The notes under the pieces were generated by a model. The model ran no database searches. It saw only the letters and a program-made list of their open reading frames with translations, and was not told the origin of the DNA. This document shows, piece after piece, positions 51,944 through 61,319 of a stretch of 64,000 nucleotides of DNA. The stretch is from the NCBI GenBank assembly GCA_003506435.1, contig DOAQ01000046.1, positions 1 through 64,000 of the forward strand. Reading direction: 5' to 3'. The stretch's first letter is position 1. Every line of letters begins with the position of its first letter. Source of the stretch: Prolixibacteraceae bacterium. GTDB lineage: Bacteria; Bacteroidota; Bacteroidia; Bacteroidales; Prolixibacteraceae. The position numbers and the translations under genes were made by a program.

Positions 51944-52939
51944 ATGAATCAAGCTGTTGACATTCGTGAGTTAAACGAAAGAATTCAAAAAGAGAGCGCC
52001 TTTGTTGACATCATCAACATGGAAATGGGCAAAGTAATTGTTGGACAGAAACATCTGGTTGAAAGTTTGCTGATCGGCCTGTTGTCGGGCGGGCACATCC
52101 TGCTGGAAGGAGTTCCCGGACTGGCAAAAACGCTGGCGATCACCGCTCTGGCAAAAACCATCGATACGAAGTTTGCCCGTATTCAATTTACCCCCGACCT
52201 GTTACCGGCCGACTTGATAGGTACGCTGATTTACAGTCAGAAAAAGGAAGAATTTATAATTAAAAAAGGGCCTATCTTCACCAATTTCGTGCTGGCCGAC
52301 GAAATCAACCGCGCACCCGCAAAAGTGCAGTCGGCATTGCTCGAAGCCATGCAGGAACGCCAGGTGACTATCGGCGAAGAAACGTACAAACTGCAGGAAC
52401 CATTCCTGGTGATGGCAACCCAGAACCCAATTGAGCAGGAAGGTACCTACCCGCTTCCCGAAGCGCAGGTCGACCGTTTCATGCTGAAAGTGGTGATCAA
52501 CTATCCGAAGAAAGAGGAAGAAAGGCTCATCATTCAGCAAAACCTGCTGAAAGAATTTCCACAGGCATCAACGGTTCTGAAACCCGAAGATATTATCAAG
52601 GCGCGTAACGTGGTGAAAGATGTTTATATGGACGAAAAAATCCAGAAATACATTGTTGACATCGTATTTGCCACCCGCGAACCAAAAGAATACAAGCTCG
52701 ATAAATTTGCCGATATGATTTCGTACGGAGGTTCGCCCCGTGCAAGCATTAGCCTGGCGCAGGCCGCCAAAGCATACGCGTTTATCAAACGCCGCGGATA
52801 TGTGATCCCTGAAGATGTGCGCGCCGTATGCCCCGATGTGATGCGCCACCGTATCGGCCTGAGTTACGAAGCGGAAGCAAACAATATTACTTCGGAAGAA
52901 ATTATCACAGAGATTTTAAATACAGTGGAAGTTCCATAG
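51944..52939 (+). CDS. MoxR-family AAA+ ATPase
   Basis: A 331-residue chaperone-type AAA+ ATPase with Walker A EGVPGLAKT, Walker B FVLADEINRAPAKVQSALLEAMQERQVT, sensor MATQNPIEQEGTYPLPEAQVDRFM and the C-terminal YGGSPRASISLAQAAKAYA. MoxR ATPases act with von Willebrand factor A (VWA) proteins; here it leads the Bat operon, whose BatA and BatB carry VWA domains. Cytoplasmic. Confidence 0.94.
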   Translation: MNQAVDIRELNERIQKESAFVDIINMEMGKVIVGQKHLVESLLIGLLSGGHILLEGVPGLAKTLAITALAKTIDTKFARIQFTPDLLPADLIGTLIYSQKKEEFIIKKGPIFTNFVLADEINRAPAKVQSALLEAMQERQVTIGEETYKLQEPFLVMATQNPIEQEGTYPLPEAQVDRFMLKVVINYPKKEEERLIIQQNLLKEFPQASTVLKPEDIIKARNVVKDVYMDEKIQKYIVDIVFATREPKEYKLDKFADMISYGGSPRASISLAQAAKAYAFIKRRGYVIPEDVRAVCPDVMRHRIGLSYEAEANNITSEEIITEILNTVEVP

Positions 52940-52947
52940 AGAAAAGG

Positions 52948-52978
52948 CCCCCTCTAACTCCCCCCAAGGGGGAGAATC
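52948..52978. repeat. Short GC-rich hairpin in the moxR-DUF58 gap
   Basis: CTCCCCCCAAGGGGGAG forms a tight hairpin preceded by CCCCCTCTAA, in the 99-base space between MoxR and DUF58. A related block, CCTCCCCAAAGGGGAGG, lies between BatC and BatD at 58391-58410. Probably copies of a small intergenic repeat rather than terminators, since no T run follows. Confidence 0.5.
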
Positions 52979-53038
52979 CGGAGAAAATTCATGTTCTTAT
53001 TTCTTTTGACTTATGACTTTTTACTTTTTACTTGAACA

Positions 53039-53911
53039 GTGGAACATACAGAACTATTAAAACGGGTACGCAGGATTGAGATCAAAACGCGTGGATTGAG
53101 CCGCAATATTTTTGCCGGCGAATACCACAGTGCGTTTAAAGGGCGCGGGATGGCTTTTAGCGAAGTGCGTGAATACCAGTACGGCGACGACATACGCAGT
53201 ATCGACTGGAACGTAACAGCCCGTTACAACAAGCCATTCATCAAAGTTTTCGAGGAAGAAAGGGAACTGACCGTGATGCTGCTGATCGACGTGAGCGGTT
53301 CGCGCGAGTTCGGTTCGTTCGACAAGCTGAAGAAAAACGTGATCACCGAAATAGCGGCCATACTTGCATTCTCAGCCATTCAGAACAACGATAAAATCGG
53401 GGTGATCTTCTTTTCCGAGAAAATTGAAAAGTTCATTCCGCCGAAAAAAGGCCGCAGCCATATATTGCGCATCATCCGCGAACTGATCGACTTCGAACCG
53501 CAGGAACGGGGCACCAACATTACCGGGGCCATCCGTTACCTTACCAACGCCATCAAAAAGCGCTGTACGGCTTTCGTAATTTCCGACTTCATCCAGAATG
53601 AAAAAGAGTTCGAGAATGCCCTGTCGATTGCCAATAACAGACACGACATGGTGGCCCTTCGCATCTATGACGAGCGCGAAACCGAGCTGCCCCCCATTGG
53701 CATGATCAAGTTAAAAGACGCGGAAACCGGCAATTATATATGGGTTGACAGTTCGAACCCCGGTACACAAAAAGCATATAAAGAATGGTGGACTAACTTG
53801 TCGGGAAAACTCGACACCCAGTTTAAAAAATCGGGGGTCGATTACGTGAACATCAATACCAACGAAGATTACGTGAGATCGCTGATAAGTTTATTTAAAA
53901 AGAGAGAATAA
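53039..53911 (+). CDS. DUF58 domain protein of the Bat operon
   Basis: A 290-residue protein with the DUF58 core FAGEYHSAFKGRGMAFSEVREYQYGDDIRSIDWNVTARYNKPF and a partial VWA-like fold with MLLIDVSGSREFGS (DxSxS metal site). It is the standard partner encoded next to MoxR. It starts with GTG at 53039. No signal peptide; cytoplasmic or membrane-associated through partners. Confidence 0.9.
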   Translation: MEHTELLKRVRRIEIKTRGLSRNIFAGEYHSAFKGRGMAFSEVREYQYGDDIRSIDWNVTARYNKPFIKVFEEERELTVMLLIDVSGSREFGSFDKLKKNVITEIAAILAFSAIQNNDKIGVIFFSEKIEKFIPPKKGRSHILRIIRELIDFEPQERGTNITGAIRYLTNAIKKRCTAFVISDFIQNEKEFENALSIANNRHDMVALRIYDERETELPPIGMIKLKDAETGNYIWVDSSNPGTQKAYKEWWTNLSGKLDTQFKKSGVDYVNINTNEDYVRSLISLFKKRE

Positions 53912-53915
53912 TCTA

Positions 53916-54911
53916 ATGAAACGAACCATACTGATAGCGCTTCTGACTATTGTTTTATCGGGCACGGGAATGGCCCAGACCAGTAAAATAAAAGCCACAG
54001 CCAGCCTCGATTCGACAAGGATTCTGATTGGCGACCAAGTGAAACTGTACCTGGAAATTGAACAGCCCAAAAACGCAAAAATACAGTTTCCTCAAATCAG
54101 CGATTCCATTACATCGGCTATCGAAGTAATCGAACGTTCGCCGCTCGACACGTTCAAACTGAGCGATGCAGAACAAATCAAAATCATACAGAATTTTACA
54201 ATCACTTCTTTTGATACCGGCGTACAAATCGTTCCGCAGTTTCGTTTCCTGCTGAAACACGATGGAGTGAGCGATTCAATATACACAAAACCACTGGCGC
54301 TTGAAGTTCACGGAATGCAGCTCGATACAACGAAAGGACCTGTTGATATTAAAAAGCCTTACGCTGCACCGGTTACTTTAAAAGAAGTAACTCCCTATAT
54401 ATTAGGCGTAATACTGATTGCTGCCATCATTTTCTTCATTTTCTATTATCTGCAACGGAAGAAAAGAAACAAGCCGCTATTCGGCAGACCTGAAAAACCC
54501 AAAGAACCGGCCCACGTGATTGCTTTACGCGAACTCGACCGCATCAAGGAAGAGAAAATATGGCAACATGATAAGATCAAACAATATTACAGCGAAGTAT
54601 CAGATACTCTCCGGATGTATATCGAAGACCGGTTCGACATTCCTGCGATGGAGCAAACCAGCGACGAGACACTGGCTTCCTTTAAATTCAGAAGAGACCT
54701 GATCGGTGAAAAATCGCTGGAACAGTTGAACCAGATTCTACAGCTCTCCGATTTGGTAAAATTTGCCAAATATCAGCCGTTGCCCGATGATAACAATCTG
54801 TCGCTCATTAATGCGTATTTCTTTGTGAACCAAACGAAGAAAGAGGAAGTACAAAGACCTGAAGAATCAAAGGTAGACGACCGCGAAGGAGAAGATGTAG
54901 AAGTAAAATGA
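53916..54911 (+). CDS. Bat operon BatD-like membrane protein
   Basis: A 331-residue protein with a signal peptide (MKRTILIALLTIVLSGTGMAQ), a periplasmic beta domain resembling the start of BatD (TASLDSTRILIGDQVKLYLEIEQPKNAKIQFPQI), one membrane helix (PYILGVILIAAIIFFIFYYLQ, about 163-183) and a cytoplasmic helical domain (ALRELDRIKEEKIWQHDKIKQYYSEVSDTLRMYIEDRFDIPAMEQTSDETL). This gene is regularly found between DUF58 and batA in Bacteroidota. Here it is followed by an unrelated DHFR-family gene instead of directly by batA. Confidence 0.8.
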   Translation: MKRTILIALLTIVLSGTGMAQTSKIKATASLDSTRILIGDQVKLYLEIEQPKNAKIQFPQISDSITSAIEVIERSPLDTFKLSDAEQIKIIQNFTITSFDTGVQIVPQFRFLLKHDGVSDSIYTKPLALEVHGMQLDTTKGPVDIKKPYAAPVTLKEVTPYILGVILIAAIIFFIFYYLQRKKRNKPLFGRPEKPKEPAHVIALRELDRIKEEKIWQHDKIKQYYSEVSDTLRMYIEDRFDIPAMEQTSDETLASFKFRRDLIGEKSLEQLNQILQLSDLVKFAKYQPLPDDNNLSLINAYFFVNQTKKEEVQRPEESKVDDREGEDVEVK

Positions 54912-54971
54912 GTTGGCAGTCAGGCAAAAACAACACCGTTAAACAAAACAGACAATAACGAAGAAAGAACA

Positions 54972-55505
54972 ATGCGAAAATTATCACTTTTTATAGCGAC
55001 TAGTTTGGATGGTTACATTGCAAAACCGAATGACGACCTGAGTTTTTTAAAACTAGTGGAAAAAGAAAATGAAGACTATGGTTATACTGAATTTACAGCA
55101 AATATTGACACAATAATTATAGGTAGAAAAACATACGATTATGTTCTTAGAGAAATAGGTGCTTCTCATTACGATAACGGGGAAAGAGACGTGTATGTGG
55201 TCACAAGAACAGAAAAACAAAATGTTGGAAAAATAAAGTTCTACACCGGAGACCTAATCGACTTAGTACATAAACTAAAAAGCGAAAACGGAAAAGACAT
55301 TTATTGTGACGGTGGTGCAGAAATAGTGAATGAACTTTTGAGAAGTGACCTGATTGACGAGTTGACTATCTCAATTATTCCTGTTTTAATTGGTGATGGG
55401 ACAAGGCTTTTTAAAGACGGCCGACCTGAACAACAGCTTGAACTTGTTAATTCAAAAACATTTGACACAGGACTAACACAACTGTATTACAAACGAAAGA
55501 GATAA
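54972..55505 (+). CDS. DHFR/RibD C-terminal family reductase, inserted in the Bat operon
   Basis: A 177-residue protein of the RibD-C/YyaP group: MRKLSLFIATSLDGYIAKP, TIIIGRKTYDYVL, VVTRTE, IYCDGGAEIVNELL, DELTISIIPVLIGDG. Members are NADPH-dependent reductases of unknown substrate, some related to riboflavin synthesis or trimethoprim-insensitive DHFR. Its base and codon use is visibly more AT-rich than the flanking bat genes, and it separates two genes that normally adjoin. The 60-base and 54-base flanks also look foreign (GTTAAAC upstream, AAAGCCCGAACCGCTAACATC downstream). Probably acquired by transfer. Confidence 0.85.
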   Translation: MRKLSLFIATSLDGYIAKPNDDLSFLKLVEKENEDYGYTEFTANIDTIIIGRKTYDYVLREIGASHYDNGERDVYVVTRTEKQNVGKIKFYTGDLIDLVHKLKSENGKDIYCDGGAEIVNELLRSDLIDELTISIIPVLIGDGTRLFKDGRPEQQLELVNSKTFDTGLTQLYYKRKR

Positions 55506-55559
55506 TTTACAGGGAAATAAAAGCCCGAACCGCTAACATCGAATTGAAATAATAGCAAA

Positions 55560-56564
55560 ATGAGCCATATAACATTTAAAAATCCGGAATTTTTCTACCT
55601 GTTCATGGTGCTTTTGCCCATGATTGCATGGTACATTCTCCGGCAGAAAAAATCCGGGGCCAGTATCCAGTTTTCATCGACCATGGGTTTTGCCAAAATG
55701 ACGCAAAGCTGGAAGCATTATTTCCGTCACCTGCTGTTCATCATTCAGTTGATGGTAATTTCCCTGCTCATTGTGGTGCTGGCGCGTCCGCAATCGTCGA
55801 ATAACTGGCAAAATGTGACCACTGAAGGAATTGATATTGTTATTGCACTCGATATTTCCAGTTCGATGCTGGCCCGCGATTTTCAGCCCGACCGGTTGGG
55901 TGCCGCAAAAAATGTGGCCACCGAATTTATATCGGGCCGCCATAACGATAAAATGGGGCTGGTTGTTTTTTCAGGTGAAAGTTTTACGCAATGCCCGCTG
56001 ACTACCGATCATGCCGTGCTGATAAACCTTTTCAACGATATTGAAAGCGGAATGATTGAAGATGGCACTGCAATAGGCAACGGACTGGCAACGGCTGTGT
56101 CACGCCTGAAAGAGAGCACCGCCATCAGCCGGGTGGTCATCCTGTTGACTGACGGGGAAAATAACCGCGGCGAGATTGCCCCGGTAACCGCTGCCGAGCT
56201 GGCAAAAACGTTTGGCATCAGGGTGTACACTGTTGGCGTGGGAACCATTGGCACAGCCCCCTACCCGATGCAGGTACAAACGCCCTTCGGCATTCAGACA
56301 CAGATTCGCGATGTGGAAGTCAAAATTGATGAAGAAACCCTTCAGAAAATTGCCGACATCACGGATGGACAATATTTCAGGGCAACCAATAATAACAAGC
56401 TGGTAGAGATTTACCAGGAAATTGATAAGCTGGAAAAATCGAAAATTGAAGTAAAGGAATACAGCAAGAAAGAAGAAGAATTCGAACGTTACGCAATTCT
56501 TGCAATTATTTTGCTGATCATGGGAATTTTCCTGAAAACAACCATTTTTAGAAACATTCCTTAA
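55560..56564 (+). CDS. batA: BatA, VWA-domain membrane protein
   Basis: A 334-residue inner membrane protein: N-terminal helices (FFYLFMVLLPMIAWYILR, FIIQLMVISLLIVVLARP), a VWA domain with MIDAS residues ALDISSSMLARDFQPDRLG and TDGENNRGEIAP, and a C-terminal membrane helix (YAILAIILLIMGIFLKTTIF). Named after the Bacteroides fragilis aerotolerance operon; its exact action is not known. It is followed by batB after 11 bases. Confidence 0.92.
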   Translation: MSHITFKNPEFFYLFMVLLPMIAWYILRQKKSGASIQFSSTMGFAKMTQSWKHYFRHLLFIIQLMVISLLIVVLARPQSSNNWQNVTTEGIDIVIALDISSSMLARDFQPDRLGAAKNVATEFISGRHNDKMGLVVFSGESFTQCPLTTDHAVLINLFNDIESGMIEDGTAIGNGLATAVSRLKESTAISRVVILLTDGENNRGEIAPVTAAELAKTFGIRVYTVGVGTIGTAPYPMQVQTPFGIQTQIRDVEVKIDEETLQKIADITDGQYFRATNNNKLVEIYQEIDKLEKSKIEVKEYSKKEEEFERYAILAIILLIMGIFLKTTIFRNIP

Positions 56565-56575
56565 AAACGAAAATC

Positions 56576-57610
56576 ATGGAACTATTCAGAATAGCACAAC
56601 CACAATGGATGTACGCACTACTGATCATACCGGTGCTTACCTTCTTTTTTGTGATTGCCCGTCTCGTCCGCAAAAAAGCATTGGCCCGTTTCGCCCAAAA
56701 CGAAATGCTGGCCATCCTGATGCCCAACGCCAGTAATTCGAGACCGGTAGTAAAATTCATTATCCTGATGATTGCTCTGGCTTCCATTATTTTCGGGCTT
56801 GCCAGGCCCCAATTTGGCTCGAAGCTGAAAACAGAGAAACGCGAAGGCATTGAATTGTTGATCGCCCTCGACGTGTCGAACAGTATGATGGCCGAGGACA
56901 TCCAGCCCAACCGTCTGGAACGTGCCAAACGGGCTATTTCTCAATTGGTCGACCGGCTTAACAACGATAAAATAGGACTGATTGTATTTGCCGGGCAAGC
57001 ATATACGCAGCTCCCTATCACCACCGATTATCCATCGGCAAAATTGTTTCTCGAATCGGTTAGCACGGAAATTGTGCCGACACAGGGAACAGCTATCGGC
57101 GCTGCCATTGAACTGGGCATGCGCTCATTCAGTCCTCAGTTTGAAGGAAGCAAGGCAATGATCATCATTACCGACGGAGAAAACCATGAAGACGATGCCA
57201 TTGGCGCTGCTACTACTGCTGCTGAGAACGGGATTGTCGTTCATACCATCGGAATGGGACTTCCACAGGGAGGGCCGATACCGGTATTTCGTAACGGACA
57301 AAAAGACTACCGTACCGACAAAGATGGCAATGTGGTGGTTACCAAGCTGGACGAACCCATGCTTCAGCAAATTGCGGCTGCCGGGAAAGGGATTTATGTT
57401 CGTGCAAACAATGCACAGATCGGGTTGAGTACTCTTTTTAACGAGATCAATAAAATGGAAACTTCGGAAATGGAATCGCGGGTTTATTCCGATTACAATG
57501 ATCAGTTCCAGTATTTCATAGCTCTCGGTTTGTTTCTGATTTTTATTGAATTCATGATTCTGGAGCGGAAGAACAAATATTTGAAGAATTTTAAGTTGTT
57601 TGGAAAATAA
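56576..57610 (+). CDS. batB: BatB, VWA-domain membrane protein
   Basis: A 344-residue paralogue of BatA with two N-terminal helices, the MIDAS motif ALDVSNSMMAEDIQPNRLERAK, PITTDYPSAKLFLESV, ITDGENHEDDAIGAA and a C-terminal helix (YFIALGLFLIFIEFMIL). BatA and BatB are thought to form a complex with the other Bat proteins and MoxR. Two neighbouring VWA proteins with similar topology reflect an old duplication. Confidence 0.92.
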   Translation: MELFRIAQPQWMYALLIIPVLTFFFVIARLVRKKALARFAQNEMLAILMPNASNSRPVVKFIILMIALASIIFGLARPQFGSKLKTEKREGIELLIALDVSNSMMAEDIQPNRLERAKRAISQLVDRLNNDKIGLIVFAGQAYTQLPITTDYPSAKLFLESVSTEIVPTQGTAIGAAIELGMRSFSPQFEGSKAMIIITDGENHEDDAIGAATTAAENGIVVHTIGMGLPQGGPIPVFRNGQKDYRTDKDGNVVVTKLDEPMLQQIAAAGKGIYVRANNAQIGLSTLFNEINKMETSEMESRVYSDYNDQFQYFIALGLFLIFIEFMILERKNKYLKNFKLFGK

Positions 57611-57635
57611 TTTCAGAAGACCAAAAAAGAAAGAA

Positions 57636-58379
57636 ATGACGCGGATTACATTTATAATATTGACTTTACTTATTTCGGTTTCGCAATTTATATTTGCGCA
57701 AAACGAACGCAAATTTGTACGCGAAGGCAACCGTTATTACGAAAAAGCGCTGGCCGACACAACGAAACTCGACACAACCATGTACAGTCAGGCTGAAACG
57801 GCCTACCGCAAAGCCCTCGATAAACGCCCCGATGATCTGAAATGGGATTTTAATCTTGGTGATGCGCTTTACAAACAGATGAAATTTGAAGAATCAGCAG
57901 CCAAATTCGGACAAATTGCTGACAAAAGTACCGACAAAGTGGAGAAAAGCCGGGCTTTGCACAACATGGGCAATTCACTGCTGATGCAAAACAAGCTGGA
58001 TGAAAGTATTGAAGCGTATAAAGATGCGCTGCGTAAAAACCCCGATGATCTGGAAACCAAATACAATCTGTTGTATGCCATGAACATGAAGAAAAAACAG
58101 CAGGAACAACAGAAAAATAAGGACAAGGAGAATAAAGATCAAAACAAGGATCAGAACCAAAATAAAGACGATCAGAATAAAGATAAACAGGATCAAAATA
58201 AAGATCAGAACAAGGACAAGCAGAATCAACAGCAACAACCACAGCAAAGCAAAATTTCGAAAGAGAATGCGGAACGGTTATTGCAGGCCTTGCAAAACAA
58301 CGAAAAAGATATTCAGGAAAAAGTAAAGAAAGTGCAGGCAGAAAAAGCGCAGAGCCGAAAAACGGAGAAAGACTGGTAG
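57636..58379 (+). CDS. batC: BatC, TPR protein with low-complexity tail
   Basis: A 247-residue protein with a signal peptide (MTRITFIILTLLISVSQFIFAQ), three TPR-like repeats (YSQAETAYRKALDKRPDDLKW, MKFEESAAKFGQIADKS, LDESIEAYKDALRKNPDD) and a long tail made almost wholly of Lys, Asp, Asn and Gln (about 165-215). The tail comes from repeats of AATAAAGATCAGAAC-like DNA at 58105-58240. I chose ATG 57636 over a TTG at 57600 that lies within batB. TPRs here probably hold the Bat complex together in the periplasm. Confidence 0.87.
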   Translation: MTRITFIILTLLISVSQFIFAQNERKFVREGNRYYEKALADTTKLDTTMYSQAETAYRKALDKRPDDLKWDFNLGDALYKQMKFEESAAKFGQIADKSTDKVEKSRALHNMGNSLLMQNKLDESIEAYKDALRKNPDDLETKYNLLYAMNMKKKQQEQQKNKDKENKDQNKDQNQNKDDQNKDKQDQNKDQNKDKQNQQQQPQQSKISKENAERLLQALQNNEKDIQEKVKKVQAEKAQSRKTEKDW

Positions 58380-58529
58380 CAGCCCCACCCGGCCTCCCCA
58401 AAGGGGAGGAGATTTTGGTACAACTCTACATCAGGTCTGCATGAGACCGGCTGCTAAATTTGGGTTTTGTTTTTTAGAATTTGAATCTTGAAAATTGTAA
58501 TTTTGAAAGCCTTGAACGAAAAACGAGAT

Positions 58530-60368
58530 ATGATCAGAAAAATAATATTATTACTGGCATTTGCACTGACAACGGCAGGCAGCTTTGCAGAAAGCACACA
58601 ATTTACGATGTCGGCCCCCAACGTTGTGCGATCAGGGGAACAATTCAGGCTGAGTTTTACGCTTAACGATAGTGGCTCTGACCTGCAACTTCCCGATTTA
58701 TCGAACTTTGAAATACTCATGGGACCATCCACTTCCCAGAGTTCAAGTTTTCAGATGATTAACGGAAGGACCACCCAGTCGGTGAGCTTTTCATACATTT
58801 ATGTTTTGCGGGCCAAAGCCGAGGGGACTTTTACCATTCGTCCGGCCAGCATCAATGTGAACGGAAAAGTTTTCCAATCCAATTCGCTGGAAATTCAGGT
58901 TGTAAAAGGGCAACAAGGTCAGGCAGCCCCGCAGGGAGGCAGTCAGCAAGGACAACAAAATCAGCAAAGCCAGCAACAGGAAAATGTCAGCGCTGATATT
59001 AGTAAAGATGATTTGTTTGTAAAAGTCGATATTACCCGAAATAATGTGTTCAAAGGGGAACAGATCATTGCAACGGTGAAGTTATATGTCAGTCCCAATG
59101 TGCCGGTGCGTGGTTTTAACGATGTAAAATTGCCGTCGTACGAGGGGTTCTGGACACAGGATATTGAAGTTCCAAACCAGATTTCGTTTGCCCGCGAGGT
59201 ATACGACAATAAAATTTACCAGGTCGGCGTCATGAAAAAGACCATTCTTTTTCCGCAGCAGACCGGAACTATCAAGATCGATCCGTTTGAAATTACCTGT
59301 ATTGTACAGCAACGTATCCGCCAGCAGCGCAGTTTCTTCGACGATTTCTTTGATAATTACCGGAATGTGGAAGCGAGGGTTACCAGCACCCCTGTTTATA
59401 TTAAAGTAAAAGATTTACCTCCTGCTCCTGCCAGTTTCTACGGAGCTGTGGGGTCGTTTAACTATACGGCTGATATCGACAAGGAAAAATTGAGATCGAA
59501 CGAGGCCGCAACACTTAAAATTACGGTTACCGGCACCGGCAACCTGAAACTGATAGAAGCGCCTAAAGTTGAATTTCCGACCGACTTCGAAAAGTATGAC
59601 CCGAAAACATCAGACCGGGTCAATGCCAGCGATAACGGGTTGAGTGGAAGTAAAACCTTCGAATATCTTTTCATCCCGCGATATGCAGGAGAATATACCA
59701 TACCGGCAGTTGTATTCAGCTATTTCAACACGGCAAGTCAGAAGTACGAAACCCGTTCAGCCGGTCCATTCAACATTCACGTTGAAAAGGGCGATGATGA
59801 CCAAAATGCAACGGTGATGAGCTCCATTTCAAAAGAAGATGTCAGGTTCATTGGCAAGGACATTCGTTTTATCAAACAAAATCAGCAAAAACTCACGATA
59901 AAAGGACACACTTTCTTCGGAACAACCGGATTTTATCTGGTTTATCTGATTGGGATACTTCTATTTGCTGCCGTTTATTTTGTTTACAGAAAGAAAGCCC
60001 GCGAAAATGCAAACCTCGCCCTGATGCGTAACAAGCAAGCCAACAAAGTAGCCCGCAAGCGACTGAAAGAAGCAGCTTCGTTCCTGAAAAATAACAAAGC
60101 AGAAGAATTCTACGAATCGGTATTAAAAGCATTCTGGGGTTACCTGAGCGACAAACTGGCGATTCCGGTTGCCGACCTGAACCGCGACAATGCTTCCTCT
60201 ACCCTGCTCTCGCGGCAAGTACAACAGGAAACTATTGAGGAATTTATCCGGATTATTGATGATTGCGAATTTGCCCGTTATGCACCCAGCGCCTTCTCCG
60301 GAACCATTCAGGATGTATACGACCGGGCGGCTTCGGTAATGGGTAAACTGGAAAAACAAATCAAATAA
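58530..60368 (+). CDS. batD: BatD, oxygen-tolerance family membrane protein
   Basis: A 612-residue protein with a signal peptide (MIRKIILLLAFALTTAGSFA), a large periplasmic part of repeated beta domains (SAPNVVRSGEQFRLSFTLND; VKVDITRNNVFKGEQIIATVKLYV; FNYTADIDKEKLRSNEAATLKITVTGTGNLKLI), a Gln/Gly linker near 135-160, one membrane helix (about 468-490) and a cytoplasmic helical domain similar to the end of the 53916-54911 protein. The ATG at 58530 is preferred to the longer frame from 58488 for its signal peptide. Confidence 0.92.
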   Translation: MIRKIILLLAFALTTAGSFAESTQFTMSAPNVVRSGEQFRLSFTLNDSGSDLQLPDLSNFEILMGPSTSQSSSFQMINGRTTQSVSFSYIYVLRAKAEGTFTIRPASINVNGKVFQSNSLEIQVVKGQQGQAAPQGGSQQGQQNQQSQQQENVSADISKDDLFVKVDITRNNVFKGEQIIATVKLYVSPNVPVRGFNDVKLPSYEGFWTQDIEVPNQISFAREVYDNKIYQVGVMKKTILFPQQTGTIKIDPFEITCIVQQRIRQQRSFFDDFFDNYRNVEARVTSTPVYIKVKDLPPAPASFYGAVGSFNYTADIDKEKLRSNEAATLKITVTGTGNLKLIEAPKVEFPTDFEKYDPKTSDRVNASDNGLSGSKTFEYLFIPRYAGEYTIPAVVFSYFNTASQKYETRSAGPFNIHVEKGDDDQNATVMSSISKEDVRFIGKDIRFIKQNQQKLTIKGHTFFGTTGFYLVYLIGILLFAAVYFVYRKKARENANLALMRNKQANKVARKRLKEAASFLKNNKAEEFYESVLKAFWGYLSDKLAIPVADLNRDNASSTLLSRQVQQETIEEFIRIIDDCEFARYAPSAFSGTIQDVYDRAASVMGKLEKQIK

Positions 60369-60376
60369 GCAAAACG

Positions 60377-61126
60377 ATGAAGAAAATACTTTATATCCTA
60401 TTGGCCCTGCTGTTTGTATTTCAGTTAAATGCACAAAATTCGCTGTTTGAAAAGGGCAACCAGTTTTATACTGATCAAAAATACAACGATGCCATTGCCG
60501 CCTACGAAGAGTTACTGGGAACCGGTGTTGAATCGGCCGGATTGTATTTCAACCTGGGAAATGCGTATTACAAAACAGGCAAAATGACCCCGGCCATTCT
60601 GAATTACGAACGTGCCAAACTGTTATCGCCCGACGATGCCGACATTCAATTCAACCTTGAACTGGCCAACCAGCATGTGGTTGATGCCATAGAAGCCATT
60701 CCCCAGGTATTCTTCGTTCGCTGGTGGAACAATCTCATTAAATCGAAAGCAACCGACAGTTGGGCAACGTACAGCATTGTATGTTTTATCGCGCTTTTAC
60801 TACTGCTCGGGTTGTATGTTTTTTCACCAAACGGCAGTCTTCGCCGTCTGGGTTTCTGGCTGGGTATTGTTTTTTTGGCTGGTTCCATCACTACCTTTGT
60901 ATTTGCCAACAAGCAGAAAAACAGGCTTGTAAATCACAACTTTGCCATTATCACACACCCCAGTGCTACCGTAAAAAGTTCACCTTCGGAAGGCGGAACC
61001 AATATTTTCCTGATTCATGAAGGATTGAAGGTGCAGATTATCGATCAGTTGGGGAACTGGTACGAAATTCGCCTGGCCGACGGAAACCAGGGATGGCTTC
61101 CGTCCGAAACAATGGAGAAAATTTAG
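60377..61126 (+). CDS. batE: BatE, TPR plus SH3-domain membrane protein
   Basis: A 249-residue protein with a signal peptide (MKKILYILLALLFVFQLNAQ), TPR repeats (DQKYNDAIAAYEELLGTG, LYFNLGNAYYKTGKMTPAILNYERAKLLSPDD), two membrane helices (IVCFIALLLLLGLYVFSP; LGFWLGIVFLAGSITTFVFA) and a bacterial SH3-like domain (HPSATVKSSPSEGGTNIFLIHEGLKVQIIDQLGNWYEIRLADGNQGWLP). Last gene of the Bat operon; a 142-bp interspersed repeat follows. Confidence 0.9.
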   Translation: MKKILYILLALLFVFQLNAQNSLFEKGNQFYTDQKYNDAIAAYEELLGTGVESAGLYFNLGNAYYKTGKMTPAILNYERAKLLSPDDADIQFNLELANQHVVDAIEAIPQVFFVRWWNNLIKSKATDSWATYSIVCFIALLLLLGLYVFSPNGSLRRLGFWLGIVFLAGSITTFVFANKQKNRLVNHNFAIITHPSATVKSSPSEGGTNIFLIHEGLKVQIIDQLGNWYEIRLADGNQGWLPSETMEKI

Positions 61127-61143
61127 GCAAATCAGAAAAAAAT

Positions 61144-61285
61144 GAGGCTGCATAAAAATCCCAAAATCCGCAATTCGCGTCACCCTGCCCCGAAGTATCG
61201 GGGTATTTCAGGGTCTGATTATAAGAACGATGAGATCCCGAAACAAGTTCGGGATGACTCGATCCTAGGCTTTTTGGACAGCCCC
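61144..61285 (-). repeat. Interspersed repeat with terminal inverted repeats, copy B
   Basis: The reverse complement of this 142-bp segment matches copy A (9703-9835) nearly base for base over most of its length: shared words include GGATCGAGTCATCCCGAA, GGGATCTCATCGTTCT, CAGACCCTGAAAT and CGGGGCAGGGTGACGCGAAT. It carries a 7-10 base insertion in the middle (a small CCCCGATACTTCGGGG hairpin) and less perfect ends. It lies between convergent batE and iolG, as copy A lies between convergent yebC and GH3. Confidence 0.85.
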
Positions 61286-61319
61286 ATTTTCGATATTCAA
61301 ATTAAGTTTCTGTTTCAGC

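Noticed and set aside
54912..55559. Integron gene cassette with attC sites
   Set aside because: GTTAAAC fits one core site, but the partner site does not match RYYYAAC fully and no integron integrase is visible; kept only as a hint of transfer.
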